A DNA stretch of 64,000 nucleotides from Exiguobacterium indicum HHS 31 (GTDB taxonomy: Bacteria; Bacillota; Bacilli; Exiguobacteriales; Exiguobacteriaceae). Under the pieces are notes generated by a model. It made no database searches. It was not told the DNA's origin and worked only from the letters and a program-made list of their open reading frames with translations. The DNA is taken from the NCBI RefSeq assembly GCF_001939065.1, contig NZ_MPSZ01000004.1:1-64000 (forward strand), given 5' to 3'. This document shows, in pieces, positions 36,203-45,322 of the stretch (position 1 is the first letter of the stretch; every line of letters starts with the position of its first letter). The translations under genes were made by a program, and so were the position numbers.

Positions 36203-36628
36203 TCAAGACGGGTACATGTCTCTTAACGTGCGAATCGAGTGCTCAATCATTTCCCGAAGGACGTTTAAATCGATGTCAGTCAGTCGTTTTACGTAGAGGC
36301 AGGACTTACCACGTCGATACGTACCAAGAGTGGCAAGCAGTCGTTCCGATACATCGTCTTCACCAAGCGCGAGGTAAAGGACGAGGTTCGTCTTGCGTGG
36401 AGAAAAGCCAACATAAAAGCTGTCGCCCTCGTGACCGGAGGCATAGTGATAATGATAGGAACCAAAACCAATCAAGGAAGACCCCCAAATGACGGCTTCG
36501 TATCCCGTGACATCTTCGAAGAACTGACGTAACGTGATACCATCTGCTTGACGTAGTGGCGGTTCGACTTGTGCCAGAAAGGCATCAACGGACTGTTCAG
36601 TAGGACCTGTCTTTGGCGTATCAGACAT
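36203..36628 (-). CDS. DUF1801 family protein
   Basis: 141 residues of the DUF1801 (YdhG-like) family, recognised by VIWGSSLIGFGSYHYHYASG and KTNLVLYLALGEDD, then GKSCLYVKRLTDID. The fold is small alpha/beta with no transmembrane segment. Function not established. Single-gene unit convergent with the efflux unit. Confidence 0.8.
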   Translation of the reverse strand: MSDTPKTGPTEQSVDAFLAQVEPPLRQADGITLRQFFEDVTGYEAVIWGSSLIGFGSYHYHYASGHEGDSFYVGFSPRKTNLVLYLALGEDDVSERLLATLGTYRRGKSCLYVKRLTDIDLNVLREMIEHSIRTLRDMYPS

Positions 36629-36713
36629 AAGCAGACTCCTTTCGGATGAAGAAGATATCGGTTACTTTCGAAAAAAGAAAGCGAAAATCCTTGTACATAA
36701 AGGAGGAAATCGA

Positions 36714-37061
36714 ATGAAGCATCGCATCGTGTTTCGAGGAGAAGAAAGCAGCGTATCGTGGGACATCTTACACGTATATCCAAAGCAAGAGGAACTAACG
36801 ATTCAAATGACGGGAGAAGATAGTGAACACGAGTTTTCAGTTACATTTAATCAATATGATGCGTTCATCCGTAACTTTGCTCGCGTCCATGAGTCGTTAT
36901 ACGGTGAAGTCGTATTCGAGCAGGGCGTGATTCGTCTCCGTTTACGATATGACCGCCTTGGTCGTGTCTTCATCAGTTGGTCTGACGGACAAACGAGTCA
37001 TCAGTTTCGCAGTGATCAAAGTTATTTAAGTGAGGCGTTGGCACAGCTTGGTGTGTACTAA
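36714..37061 (+). CDS. Hypothetical protein (115 aa)
   Basis: No family recognised. The start is supported by AAAGGAGG eight bases upstream. The protein is cytoplasmic, beta-rich and mixed charged, about 115 residues (MKHRIVFRGEESSVSWDILH at the N-terminus). It diverges from the DUF1801 gene and ends in a strong terminator. Confidence 0.65.
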   Translation: MKHRIVFRGEESSVSWDILHVYPKQEELTIQMTGEDSEHEFSVTFNQYDAFIRNFARVHESLYGEVVFEQGVIRLRLRYDRLGRVFISWSDGQTSHQFRSDQSYLSEALAQLGVY

Positions 37062-37081
37062 ACTAAACACAGTAAAAGTAG

Positions 37082-37125
37082 AAGGGACGACTCTGGGTAT
37101 TGCACCCGAAAGTCGTCCCTTTTTT
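37082..37125. terminator. Terminator between the 115-aa gene and the M20 peptidase gene
   Basis: AAGGGACGACT (37082-37092) pairs with AGTCGTCCCTT (37111-37121), followed by Ts; a small inner hairpin (GGGT..ACCC) fills the loop. Confidence 0.85.
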
Positions 37126-37127
37126 AT

Positions 37128-38300
37128 TTAAAGTGATGGAAGCGATTGATGTAATGGTGTGTTGATCAAGTTAAAGCAAAACGCAATCGTTTGTTCATAC
37201 TCGGATAACAGAATTGACTCATCGACTTGATGCGCAAGGCGGAAATCATGGAAAGAAGCGATTGCAATCGGAAATGACTTTTTCGCTTGGCTGAACATCG
37301 CACCATCCGTTCCACCTGGGATGGCGATTTTTCGTGGTGTCACGCCGCTGACCTGCTCCATCGTATCTGCGACCTGTTGCAAGAAAGGCGCTTGTTCATC
37401 GGTTTCACAAGAAGGAATATCCTTGATGACGGTCACGCTCATGTCAAAGTTAGGATCTTCTGCAACAAGTCGACGCTCAATATCCGTAAAGGCAGCAAGA
37501 ACGTCCGCCCGACCGAATCCAGGAATCGTCCGGATGTCCATATAAAAAGAAGCCTGACTCGGAACGACATTCGGTCCTTCGCCTCCTTTTATGGATGTGA
37601 TTGACGCGACGACCGGACCGAGTGCCGGGTGATGATTCGTTGTGATCGAGAAACGTTCTGACTTCACTTCTTGAATGATGCGATACACGTCATCAATCGC
37701 GTTACGACCGAGTTGCGGAGCAGAGCTGTGCGCACTTTTCCCGCGGCACGTCACTTCAATCCCAACGACTCCTTTTTGTGCATATCCAATCATCCCGCTC
37801 GTTGGTTCTGTGATCAGTAAAGCATCTAAATCATCCGCGTGTCCTTGTTCGGTCAAATGACGAGCACCCGTCATGCCATTCTCTTCATCGGATGTAATCA
37901 GAAGTTTGACGGTGTTCGGACGGTCTTGACGTTCCTTGTATTGAATGAGCGCTTGCACCATCGCCATGACACCTGATTTCATATCCGAAGCCCCACGACC
38001 ATAAATGCGTCCGTCTTCGATTTCACCACCGTATGGATCTTTCGTCCAGCCGTCTCCTTGGACCGGAACCGTATCGAGATGACCAGATAGCCCGAGTACG
38101 GAAGGGCGTGAAACCTCTTCACTCGCAGGAACGGTCGCGACGAGACAAATCCGTTTCGGTGAGACTTCGATCCATTCTGTCGAGATGTGATGATCAATCA
38201 GTACATCGTACACATAACGTGCGACGTCTTCCTCTCCGTCCGTCGGATTAACGCTTGGAATTTGAAGACATCGTTGTAAGTAAGTAATTGCTGTTTGCAT
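37128..38300 (-). CDS. M20 family peptidase / ArgE-DapE-type deacylase
   Basis: 390 residues. Metal-dependent amidohydrolase of the M20 family. Zinc-site motifs: GLSGHLDTVPV (His about 73, Asp about 75), GRGASDMKSGVMAM, TSDEENGMTG (Glu-Glu) and the C-terminal ...RLAHQVDE His region. A dimerisation domain (about 180-290) carries KGVVGIEVTCRGKSAHSS. It probably removes an acyl group or cleaves a dipeptide; the exact substrate is not evident and no arg or dap gene is adjacent. Start at 38300 follows AAAGGAGG. Confidence 0.87.
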   Translation of the reverse strand: MQTAITYLQRCLQIPSVNPTDGEEDVARYVYDVLIDHHISTEWIEVSPKRICLVATVPASEEVSRPSVLGLSGHLDTVPVQGDGWTKDPYGGEIEDGRIYGRGASDMKSGVMAMVQALIQYKERQDRPNTVKLLITSDEENGMTGARHLTEQGHADDLDALLITEPTSGMIGYAQKGVVGIEVTCRGKSAHSSAPQLGRNAIDDVYRIIQEVKSERFSITTNHHPALGPVVASITSIKGGEGPNVVPSQASFYMDIRTIPGFGRADVLAAFTDIERRLVAEDPNFDMSVTVIKDIPSCETDEQAPFLQQVADTMEQVSGVTPRKIAIPGGTDGAMFSQAKKSFPIAIASFHDFRLAHQVDESILLSEYEQTIAFCFNLINTPLHQSLPSL

Positions 38301-38403
38301 AAGTATTTCCTCCTTTACCTATCCTGTACCCTGATAAAAATACTTCAGGGAGGTAAACGAATTCGGAAAATAATTTACGGAGCTGAACGTCTTGAGATAA
38401 AAG

Positions 38404-38429
38404 AAAACGGTGCAACCAGAAGGTTACAC
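38404..38429 (-). terminator. Terminator of the SDR gene
   Basis: ACGGTGCAACC pairs with GGTTACACCGT with one bulge/mismatch, and the minus strand continues with a T-rich tail. Confidence 0.65.
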
Positions 38430-38439
38430 CGTACCTTAC

Positions 38440-39270
38440 TCATTCACTTTTTTCTGCTTCGTCTTTCCACTTCGAATCGATTAACATCTCTCCCGGCCAT
38501 GTATAAGCCATGATGCCGCCGTCTGCTGTGATATCCTCACCTGTAACATATGAGCTGTCGTCAGAAGCGAGGAAGAGGGCGACTGTTGCCATCTCGCGTG
38601 GTTTACCGAGTCGTCCGAGTGGTGTAATCCAAGCGTTCGCATCGCGGAACTGTTTGCCTTGCTCTTTTTCTTTTTCACCGACGAGTGTATCGATGAGTGG
38701 TGTTTCGATTGTTCCTGGTGATAACGAATTGACACGAATGCCATGACGCGCATAATCGATTGCCATCGCGCGCGTGAAGTTCGCAATCCCACCTTTCGCT
38801 GCGTTATAACCGGATCGGTTCAAGTCAGCTGCGCGACCAGACATCGATGATGTATTGATGATTGAACCACCGTTATCAAGCATGAGTGGAATCAAGAATT
38901 TACTGACGAGGAATGTACCGCGCAAGTCGACCGCGATGATCCGGTCGAAGAGATCGATTGGATACTCGTGGACTTTCCCGCCTTGTTCATCGATTCCGGC
39001 ATTGTTGAAGAGAACGTCGATCGTACCGTATGTCTCTTTGACGTGCTTCGCAAGTTGCTCGACACTCTCGACGTCTGAGACATCGACATGGACGGCTTCC
39101 GCTTTCCCACCTTGTTGTGTAATCTGTTCTACTGTTTGTTGTGCTTTTTCAAGTGAGACATCGGCACAGACGACCGTTGCTCCCTGTTCTGCGAAGACAA
39201 GTGCAGTCGCTTGTCCAATCCCTGTTGCCGAGCCGGTAATGACAGCTACTTTTTGATCGAGTCTACCCAT
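38440..39270 (-). CDS. Short-chain dehydrogenase/reductase
   Basis: 276 residues. Classical SDR: cofactor motif VITGSATGIGQATALVFAEQG, the NNAG motif in LFNNAGID, catalytic Ser in INTSSMSGRA and YxxxK in GYNAAKGG. The C-terminal ...TGEDITADGG fits glucose 1-dehydrogenase-like or 3-oxoacyl-type SDRs. Acidic Asp in VVCADVSLE after strand 2 suggests NAD preference. Substrate unknown. Single-gene unit; start follows GGAGGG. Confidence 0.9.
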   Translation of the reverse strand: MGRLDQKVAVITGSATGIGQATALVFAEQGATVVCADVSLEKAQQTVEQITQQGGKAEAVHVDVSDVESVEQLAKHVKETYGTIDVLFNNAGIDEQGGKVHEYPIDLFDRIIAVDLRGTFLVSKFLIPLMLDNGGSIINTSSMSGRAADLNRSGYNAAKGGIANFTRAMAIDYARHGIRVNSLSPGTIETPLIDTLVGEKEKEQGKQFRDANAWITPLGRLGKPREMATVALFLASDDSSYVTGEDITADGGIMAYTWPGEMLIDSKWKDEAEKSE

Positions 39271-39405
39271 TATTAAATCCCTCCTAAGTCGTATCGTTCA
39301 CCTTATGAAACATTCCCGGAGAAATGGAGATTAAACCCATCGATGCGTCTAGTGTTAGAGGATAGGGGGTACATCTACAACAGCACAATCGCTGTATAGA
39401 GGGAG

Positions 39406-40275
39406 ATGAGAACGCTGACATCCGATCAATGGCAACTTGCCAAAAAATTATTACACGAAGCCGTCCAGTACCAAATGACACTCGAGAAGAGTGCATTTGC
39501 AAGTGAATTGATCGACCAAACGACACCTGTCCTCTGGTTTGGTGATGCGACGCGTAGCAGTTGGGTGACGATCGCGACGAACCCATCCCGATCGCAGTTT
39601 TTAGACCGAACAGGTGCATTACGATTTGACGAGCACGGTCCACTTTTCATACGTCCACAATCCATGACGTGGAATGCGTATTTACAAGAAGAGACATTGA
39701 CGGAATCGATCCGACGCTTCAATCGTTACTTCAAACAACCAAATGTGTACCGAACCTGGTTCGGTCGACCAGGTGGCGGTAAGCTCGAAGGATTCTTGAA
39801 CGGACTCGGTGCGTCGTTTTACGAGACGACGTTTGATCCGGTCATTCATCTGGATTTTTTCCCGTTTCCGACACACCACTACATGGGAGCGATCAAAGAA
39901 CGCAGCGTGTTGGAAGATAGTCCGTTCGGTCAGACATTTTTGTTACGCCTGCTTGAACTGTTCTCGATAAAAGGAATCATCCTGCTCGGTAAGGAACACA
40001 CGGAACGATTTGCGAAGCTCGAACCAGACATCGCTTGGACGACCTATCGACCAACGGATTATCTGGACGCGATTTTTCAAATCGGCTTCTCGTCACGATT
40101 TCAGGTATCCGTCGTCGGACTCCACTTCAAACCGAGTGAGCAGTTCATCGGTCTCGGTAATCGAAAGGATGAAAACGGTGTCAGCCATGGCACCTATGGG
40201 TCAGCAGAACACTTACGTCAAATCGGAAAAATCGTCCGTGAAAAAGTCGTGACATACAGTGAAAAAGGTGATTGA
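39406..40275 (+). CDS. Conserved hypothetical protein, possibly uracil-DNA-glycosylase-like fold
   Basis: 289 residues in the assigned frame. The layout ATNPSRSQFLD (motif 1-like), then HLDFFPFPTHH and a later IILLGKEHTERF strand is reminiscent of the uracil-DNA glycosylase superfamily, but the match is weak and function is unknown. The start is odd: ATG at 39406 sits directly on the GAGGGAG site, while CTG at 39415 is spaced nine bases from it and would give a three-residue shorter protein. The 3' end overlaps the htpG promoter at 40272. Confidence 0.45.
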   Translation: MRTLTSDQWQLAKKLLHEAVQYQMTLEKSAFASELIDQTTPVLWFGDATRSSWVTIATNPSRSQFLDRTGALRFDEHGPLFIRPQSMTWNAYLQEETLTESIRRFNRYFKQPNVYRTWFGRPGGGKLEGFLNGLGASFYETTFDPVIHLDFFPFPTHHYMGAIKERSVLEDSPFGQTFLLRLLELFSIKGIILLGKEHTERFAKLEPDIAWTTYRPTDYLDAIFQIGFSSRFQVSVVGLHFKPSEQFIGLGNRKDENGVSHGTYGSAEHLRQIGKIVREKVVTYSEKGD

Positions 40276-40300
40276 CAGATATTTCGAACTCCCTAATAAT
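40272..40300 (+). promoter_or_regulatory. Promoter of htpG
   Basis: TTGACA (40272-40277), 17-bp spacer, AATAAT (40295-40300). The -35 element overlaps the stop codon of the preceding gene, and the CIRCE element lies just after the start site. Confidence 0.85.
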
Positions 40301-40310
40301 AGGAGATGAA

Positions 40311-40337
40311 TTAGCACTCTGTATGATTGAGTGCTAA
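40311..40337. promoter_or_regulatory. CIRCE element (HrcA operator)
   Basis: TTAGCACTC, nine bases, GAGTGCTAA: an exact match to the CIRCE consensus, ten bases downstream of the -10 element. It implies HrcA repression of htpG. Confidence 0.95.
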
Positions 40338-40351
40338 AAAAGGGAGGCAGA

Positions 40352-42220
40352 ATGAGCATGGAAACGAAACAATTTAAGGCGGAATCAAAACGATTGCTGG
40401 AGATGATGATTCATTCCATCTATACGCATAAGGAGATTTTCCTGCGCGAATTGATCTCGAATGCAAGTGACGCCATGGATAAGATGTACTACAAAGCATT
40501 GACGGACGAGACGATTTCGTTCGAAAAGGAACACTACAAAATTACGATCGAACCAAATAAAGAAGCGCGTCAACTCATCATTCGTGATACGGGAATCGGA
40601 ATGACGAAGGAAGAACTAGAAGAAAATCTCGGTACGATCGCGAAGAGTGGATCGCTTGCCTTCAAAGCAGAAAACGAAGCACAAGATGGTCATGATATCA
40701 TCGGTCAATTCGGTGTCGGATTCTATTCTGCATTCATGGTCGCAGACGTCGTCACTGTTGTTACGAAACCATTCGGCGGTGCGGTCGCTTATAAATGGGA
40801 ATCGCGTGGTGTCGAAGGTTATACGATCGAGGAAGTCGACAAGGAAACCGTCGGAACGGAGATTACACTCCACATCAAGGCGAACGAGGAAGAAGAATCG
40901 TATGATGAATACCTCGAGACATATCGTCTGCGTAGCATCATCAAAAAATACTCGGATTTCATCCGTTATCCGATCGAGATGAAGGAACTCGAACGTCAGC
41001 CGATCGAAGGCAGTGACGAGACGGAAGAGGTCGAAGTCGTCAAGACGATCAACAGCATGGTGCCGATCTGGCGGAAGAATAAACGGGAATTGACAGACGA
41101 AGACTATACGAACTTCTACCAAGAGAAGCGGTATGGTTTCGACACACCGGCGAAACATATTCATATCAGTGTCGACGGCGCTGTTCGTTATCAATCGATC
41201 TTATTCATTCCGGAGCAAGCACCGTACGATTATTATTCGAAGGAATTTGAAAAGGGTCTTGAACTCTATGCCAATGGTGTCTTGATCATGGAAAAATGCA
41301 GCGACTTGTTGCCGGATCACTTCAGTTTCGTCAAAGGGATGGTCGATTCGGAAGACTTATCGCTCAACATCTCGCGTGAGTTACTGCAGCACGATCGTCA
41401 ATTGAAATTGATCGCGAAAAACATCCAAAGTAAGATCAAGACACAACTCGAAGCACTTCTGCGCGAGGATCGCACGAAGTACGAAACGTTCTATCAAGCG
41501 TTCGGACGTCAGCTGAAGTTCGGTATGTACAATGATTACGGCATGCATAAAGAACAGGTGCAGGACCTCATCCTCTTCTACTCAGCGAAGGAGAAGAAGT
41601 TGATCACGCTTGCGGAATACGTCGCAGCGATGCCGGAAGATCAAGCACATATTTACTACGCCGCTGGTGAGAGTACGAATCGTTTAGACAAGTTACCACA
41701 ATCCGAACTTGTGCGTGATAAAGGGTACGACATCTTGTACTTCACCGAAGAGATCGATGAGTTCGCGATCCAGATGCTCGTGACATATAACGAGAAGACG
41801 TTCAAGTCAGTCACGAGTAGCGATCTAGGGATTGAAGCAGAAGCGGCAGAGACGACGGACGCACAAGCGGAGATGTTCCAAGCAATGCAGGAAGTGTTAA
41901 GTGGACAAGTCAAGGAAGTCAAAGCATCAACGCGTCTAAAATCGCATCCCGTCTGTTTTGCGACGGACGGCGCCGTCTCGATCGAGATGGAGAAAATCTT
42001 GAAGGCGATGCCGAATAACGAAGGGGTAGAAGCGGTCAAGATTCTTGAATTGAATCCGTCACACGCGGTGTTCCAATCTCTTGAAGCAGCGTATCAAAAC
42101 GATCGTTCGAAATTCGAGCGCTATACCAAACTGATGTATCAACAAGCATTACTTGTCGAAGGGCTTCCACTCGAGGATCCGGTAGCGTTCGCGAATGATG
42201 TGTGTGAACTTATGGTATAA
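40352..42220 (+). CDS. htpG: Chaperone HtpG (Hsp90)
   Basis: 622 residues from ATG 40352, which follows AGGGAGG; the longer frame begins in the CIRCE region. GHKL ATPase N-terminus with [25 protein letters not shown] and [15 protein letters not shown]; middle and C-terminal dimerisation domains follow. It is the bacterial Hsp90 folding chaperone in the cytoplasm. HrcA control through the CIRCE element is directly visible. The neighbouring gene at 42496 is convergent. Confidence 0.97.
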   Translation: MSMETKQFKAESKRLLEMMIHSIYTHKEIFLRELISNASDAMDKMYYKALTDETISFEKEHYKITIEPNKEARQLIIRDTGIGMTKEELEENLGTIAKSGSLAFKAENEAQDGHDIIGQFGVGFYSAFMVADVVTVVTKPFGGAVAYKWESRGVEGYTIEEVDKETVGTEITLHIKANEEEESYDEYLETYRLRSIIKKYSDFIRYPIEMKELERQPIEGSDETEEVEVVKTINSMVPIWRKNKRELTDEDYTNFYQEKRYGFDTPAKHIHISVDGAVRYQSILFIPEQAPYDYYSKEFEKGLELYANGVLIMEKCSDLLPDHFSFVKGMVDSEDLSLNISRELLQHDRQLKLIAKNIQSKIKTQLEALLREDRTKYETFYQAFGRQLKFGMYNDYGMHKEQVQDLILFYSAKEKKLITLAEYVAAMPEDQAHIYYAAGESTNRLDKLPQSELVRDKGYDILYFTEEIDEFAIQMLVTYNEKTFKSVTSSDLGIEAEAAETTDAQAEMFQAMQEVLSGQVKEVKASTRLKSHPVCFATDGAVSIEMEKILKAMPNNEGVEAVKILELNPSHAVFQSLEAAYQNDRSKFERYTKLMYQQALLVEGLPLEDPVAFANDVCELMV

Positions 42221-42236
42221 GACATGACATGAAGTC

Positions 42237-42489
42237 GAAAAAAGGGGCTGACTCAAAGTTGGTCTCTACAAAGATAAGGGTGGCAGAATGATGATCTGCC
42301 ACCCTTATCTCGTAACAAAAAGAATGGCGCGTCACACGCCACTCCTACAGGAAAAGCGCATTTATGCGCTGTCAGAGACGAATGAGATCCGTTTTCCTGC
42401 TTCATTTAAGCAGGAAAACAGGCTTGTGTCTCGCCTGAGGAAAGGGCGTGAAAAGACGCGTCATTCTTTTTTGAGTCAGTCCCTTTTTC
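42237..42489. repeat. 253-bp structured element with terminal inverted repeats
   Basis: The ends are matching inverted repeats: 42237-42257 pairs with 42467-42489, and both arms contain GACTCA. Inside, a 15-bp perfect hairpin (42273-42287 with 42295-42309) is followed by a second imperfect long hairpin, GAATGGCGCGTC (42332) with GACGCGTCATTC (42455). A third hairpin lies inside at AGCGCATTTATGCGCT and a fourth near TTTTCCTGCTT. The sequence does not code. It may be a mobile structured repeat, and it also sits between convergent genes as a likely bidirectional terminator. Confidence 0.7.
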
Positions 42490-42495
42490 ATTTCA

Positions 42496-44079
42496 TCAAT
42501 CCGTTTGTAAATCCGAAGCAGTTTCGCCTTTTTTCGAGAGAACGTTCAAGACGACGACGAAGAGTACGAATGTGACAAGAGCTCCGATGAAACCGAAGAC
42601 CGAAGACTCCGTGAAACCGATGACTAAATAACCTACTGCCGCAGTGACGGCACCGACTAGCGCATACGGTAACTGTGTCGTAACGTGATCGATATGATGG
42701 GATCCAGCCCCTGTCGAACTGAGGATCGTCGTATCGGAAATCGGTGAACAATGGTCACCGAAGACAGATCCAGCAAGAACAGCAGCAAGCGTCGGTAATA
42801 AGAGTGAGGCATCGACAGCCATGACGAGATCCGCACCGATTGGCAACATGATCCCGAATGTGCCCCAACTTGTTCCTGTCGAGAATGCCATCAAGCCGGC
42901 AATCAAGAATAATAAGAACGGCAAGTACGAAGCAGAAATCGAGTTGCTGATGAAGCTTGCGAGATAATCGCCTGTTTTCATATCACCAATAACAGCGATG
43001 ATCGTCCAAGCAAATAATAGAATCACGACTGCTGGCCACATCGAACGCATACCAGCGACGATGCTTGCACGGTAATCGCGACCCGGAATTTTTCGTCCGA
43101 TCAGCATCAAGAAAGCGACGATTAAACTGATGACGACACCTGCGACAAGTGAGCGTGTGACGTCTGTTGCCTCAAATGCTCCAATTAAAGTAAACGGACG
43201 GTTGTCGGCTGCAAGTGCCTGAGCACCTGTCCCGAGTAACGCACTGATCGTAGCAATGACGAGAACGACGATCGGAACGACGAGATCCCGGACTTTTCCG
43301 TTCGTATGTTCGTTGACCTCTTTTGCCATCCCCATCGGTGTTCCTTTTGACGCATCAAAAAGTTCACCATTCGCAGCGCGGCGTTCATGCTGTTTCATCG
43401 GTCCGACAGAGACGCCAGAGTAAGCGATGTAAAGTGTTAAAAGTAACGCGAAAATCGCATAGAAGTTCATTGGAACGATCATCATGAAAGCACTAAACGC
43501 TGAGTAATCCGTAATCGAGTGCGTCGTTAAGATACCGGCGATGATGGAAATGATGAATGCGCCCCAACTCGAAAGCGGACTGATGACACAAACAGGCGCA
43601 GCTGTTGAGTCAATCAAATAGGCAAGCTTCGCACGTGAGACACCACGGCGATCCGTTAGCGGACGACTGACATTGCCGACAGCGAGACTGTTGAAGTAAT
43701 CATCGATGAAAATCAAGATACCGAGACCGAAGGCGACTAAGCGTGCACCACGCGCTGTCTTGACGTGTGTAGAAGCCCATTCACCGAAGGCGCGAGCGCC
43801 ACCAGATGTTTGAATTAATGTGGAAAGGACACCGAGCAATAACAAGAAAACAAGTAATAAAACGTTCCACTCGTTCAAGGCACCATCCGCCCAAAAGAGG
43901 CTAAAGATATTCTTGCCGAGATAGGTTACCGTATCGATCGGGTTAAAACGGTGAAGTAACAGGGCACCGACGAGAATGCCGACACCTAACGAAAGAACGA
44001 CCTTTCGGGTAAAGATGGCTAATAAGATAGCTAGTAAAGCAGGTACAAGGGCAATAATGGAATCTGAATAGTTGACCAT
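42496..44079 (-). CDS. lysW: NhaC-family transporter, probable lysine transporter
   Basis: 527 residues from ATG 44079, which follows AGGAGG; the longer frame runs through the riboswitch and terminator. About twelve to thirteen membrane helices with NhaC-type conserved stretches: LGILIFIDDYFNSLAVG (Asp-Asp in a membrane helix), DSTAAPVCVISPLSSWGAF, and FSTGTSWGTFGIMLPIG. Na+/H+ antiporter NhaC family members behind lysine riboswitches have been proposed as lysine transporters (LysW), and this gene sits directly behind an L-box. Symbol and substrate are therefore by analogy. Confidence 0.82.
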   Translation of the reverse strand: MVNYSDSIIALVPALLAILLAIFTRKVVLSLGVGILVGALLLHRFNPIDTVTYLGKNIFSLFWADGALNEWNVLLLVFLLLLGVLSTLIQTSGGARAFGEWASTHVKTARGARLVAFGLGILIFIDDYFNSLAVGNVSRPLTDRRGVSRAKLAYLIDSTAAPVCVISPLSSWGAFIISIIAGILTTHSITDYSAFSAFMMIVPMNFYAIFALLLTLYIAYSGVSVGPMKQHERRAANGELFDASKGTPMGMAKEVNEHTNGKVRDLVVPIVVLVIATISALLGTGAQALAADNRPFTLIGAFEATDVTRSLVAGVVISLIVAFLMLIGRKIPGRDYRASIVAGMRSMWPAVVILLFAWTIIAVIGDMKTGDYLASFISNSISASYLPFLLFLIAGLMAFSTGTSWGTFGIMLPIGADLVMAVDASLLLPTLAAVLAGSVFGDHCSPISDTTILSSTGAGSHHIDHVTTQLPYALVGAVTAAVGYLVIGFTESSVFGFIGALVTFVLFVVVLNVLSKKGETASDLQTD

Positions 44080-44130
44080 GAAGAATATCCTCCTCTTTAA
44101 AAATGGCTTAAAGATGAGACCCCGCGGCAC

Positions 44131-44172
44131 AAAAAAAGCAAGGGCACCGGCAACAAAGCCGACACCCTCGCT
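44131..44172 (-). terminator. Expression-platform terminator of the lysine riboswitch
   Basis: On the minus strand, AGCGAGGGTGTCGGC pairs with GCCGGTGCCCTTGCT (with G-T pairs), followed by seven Ts. It lies between the aptamer and the transporter start. Confidence 0.88.
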
Positions 44173-44186
44173 GGATGCGTCTTTCT

Positions 44187-44368
44187 TAGCCGAATTGGAG
44201 CGCTCCATACAACTGTTATGTATGGCAATCGATCGGGTATTTCCCGAATCGACCAACGACGGCATGCTCGACGCATACTGTCATTTCGGCGATGTCACCT
44301 TTCCTGTAGTCGTCTTCGTTGTCATCCTCGGACCAAGTACTGATTGAAATCGCGCCTCTACCTCATCG
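44187..44368 (-). promoter_or_regulatory. Lysine riboswitch (L-box)
   Basis: On the minus strand the aptamer begins with GAGGTAGAGGCGC, continues with TCAGTAC and GGTGACATCGCCGAAATGA and ends in TATGGAGCGCTCC, all characteristic of the L-box. It should sense lysine and end transcription early when lysine is high. Confidence 0.9.
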
Positions 44369-44389
44369 ATAGAATAGTCATATTCTGTT

Positions 44390-44417
44390 CTTATAGACAC
44401 TTTATCACGTATTTCAA
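44390..44417 (-). promoter_or_regulatory. Promoter of the L-box transporter unit
   Basis: On the minus strand, TTGAAA (44417-44412), 16-bp spacer, TATAAG (44395-44390), just upstream of the L-box. Confidence 0.6.
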
Positions 44418-44460
44418 AAAAGATTCAACCATATATTCTGATAATTTAAGACAAAGTTGC

Positions 44461-45198
44461 TCATTCGGCAAAATGTTGAATGAGCTGTTTCATCAAATAG
44501 GCTTGGTTTTCTTCGAATTGTTTTTTTCGATGACCGTTCGCGCCAGATGGATGGGGGAAGTTGGAAAGAAGCTGATGCTGTTCGATTCGTCCATCCTGAA
44601 TCAATCCACGGACTTGCGTCTCGACGACCCGACCGAGTGGAATTAATAACGCTGGTTTTTGTAACTGATTGATCTCAGCGACGAAGTGTTCTTCCGCGTA
44701 GTGCCTCAATAAAGGACTGCGATTGATCTTCGGTTGATGACCCGAGTAATTCTTTTCGCGATAAAAGACGGGTTGCTTTAACAGCGACGTCGGATGTAAC
44801 AATTCCTGGTGTTGATGAAATAAGCTAGCTGTTGTCTCGATTCCGAGCAATGCTGGAAGCTCGAGTGTATCAAGCATCTGGACGAGGTTACGTCGCATCG
44901 TTCCGGCAAAACTGGCTGCATATTTGACGATGCGTGCCGTCCCTTCTAGTGAAGCCCCATGATGGAGGGCATCCGTTGCTTCTTCGAAAGCGATTCGCAT
45001 CTGTTCAAAACCTGGTGTGATCCCGATGATGACGACTTTTGCTTCAGTATTGACATATTCGCCAATCGGAGAGTAATAGACGGTCAGCTCGTTCTCCTGT
45101 TGCAATAAAAAATCGTCCGTCCATAATTCATCACGTCGTAACGTACGATCATCAGGTAAGCTACGAATGGCTTGTTCAAATATAGTTAATGAATTCAT
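44461..45198 (-). CDS. Uracil-DNA glycosylase-superfamily protein
   Basis: 245 residues. IIGITPGFEQMR resembles the G-x-x-PG motif of UDG-superfamily proteins, the central stretch contains an aromatic-rich FYREKNYSGH, and LLSNFPHPSGANGHR carries the C-terminal HPSG-like motif. This layout is found in an uncharacterised branch of the UDG superfamily, so DNA repair is possible but not shown. No membrane segment. Start at 45198. Downstream is the lysine-riboswitch unit on the same strand. Confidence 0.6.
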   Translation of the reverse strand: MNSLTIFEQAIRSLPDDRTLRRDELWTDDFLLQQENELTVYYSPIGEYVNTEAKVVIIGITPGFEQMRIAFEEATDALHHGASLEGTARIVKYAASFAGTMRRNLVQMLDTLELPALLGIETTASLFHQHQELLHPTSLLKQPVFYREKNYSGHQPKINRSPLLRHYAEEHFVAEINQLQKPALLIPLGRVVETQVRGLIQDGRIEQHQLLSNFPHPSGANGHRKKQFEENQAYLMKQLIQHFAE

Positions 45199-45291
45199 GA
45201 AGAACCCTCTCTCTCTGTATTGGCACTATAATAACAAATAATACCATTTGAGACAATTACACCCTTTCACTATTTGTGTATAGGTATATAA

Positions 45292-45316
45292 AAAAGGACT
45301 CGAGACGAGTCCTTTT
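45292..45316 (-). terminator. Terminator of the IsdG-like gene
   Basis: AAAAGGACTCG (45292-45302) pairs perfectly with CGAGTCCTTTT (45306-45316) around a three-base loop, with an A-rich flank that gives a T-run on the minus strand. Confidence 0.85.
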
Positions 45317-45322
45317 CGTGCA

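Noticed and set aside
40616-41194. Minus-strand frame of 192 codons inside htpG
   Set aside because: Antisense shadow of a strongly conserved gene, with no start signals.
44080-44265. N-terminal extension of the NhaC-family frame to 44265
   Set aside because: It overlaps the lysine riboswitch terminator; the ATG at 44079 has AGGAGG and the family start.
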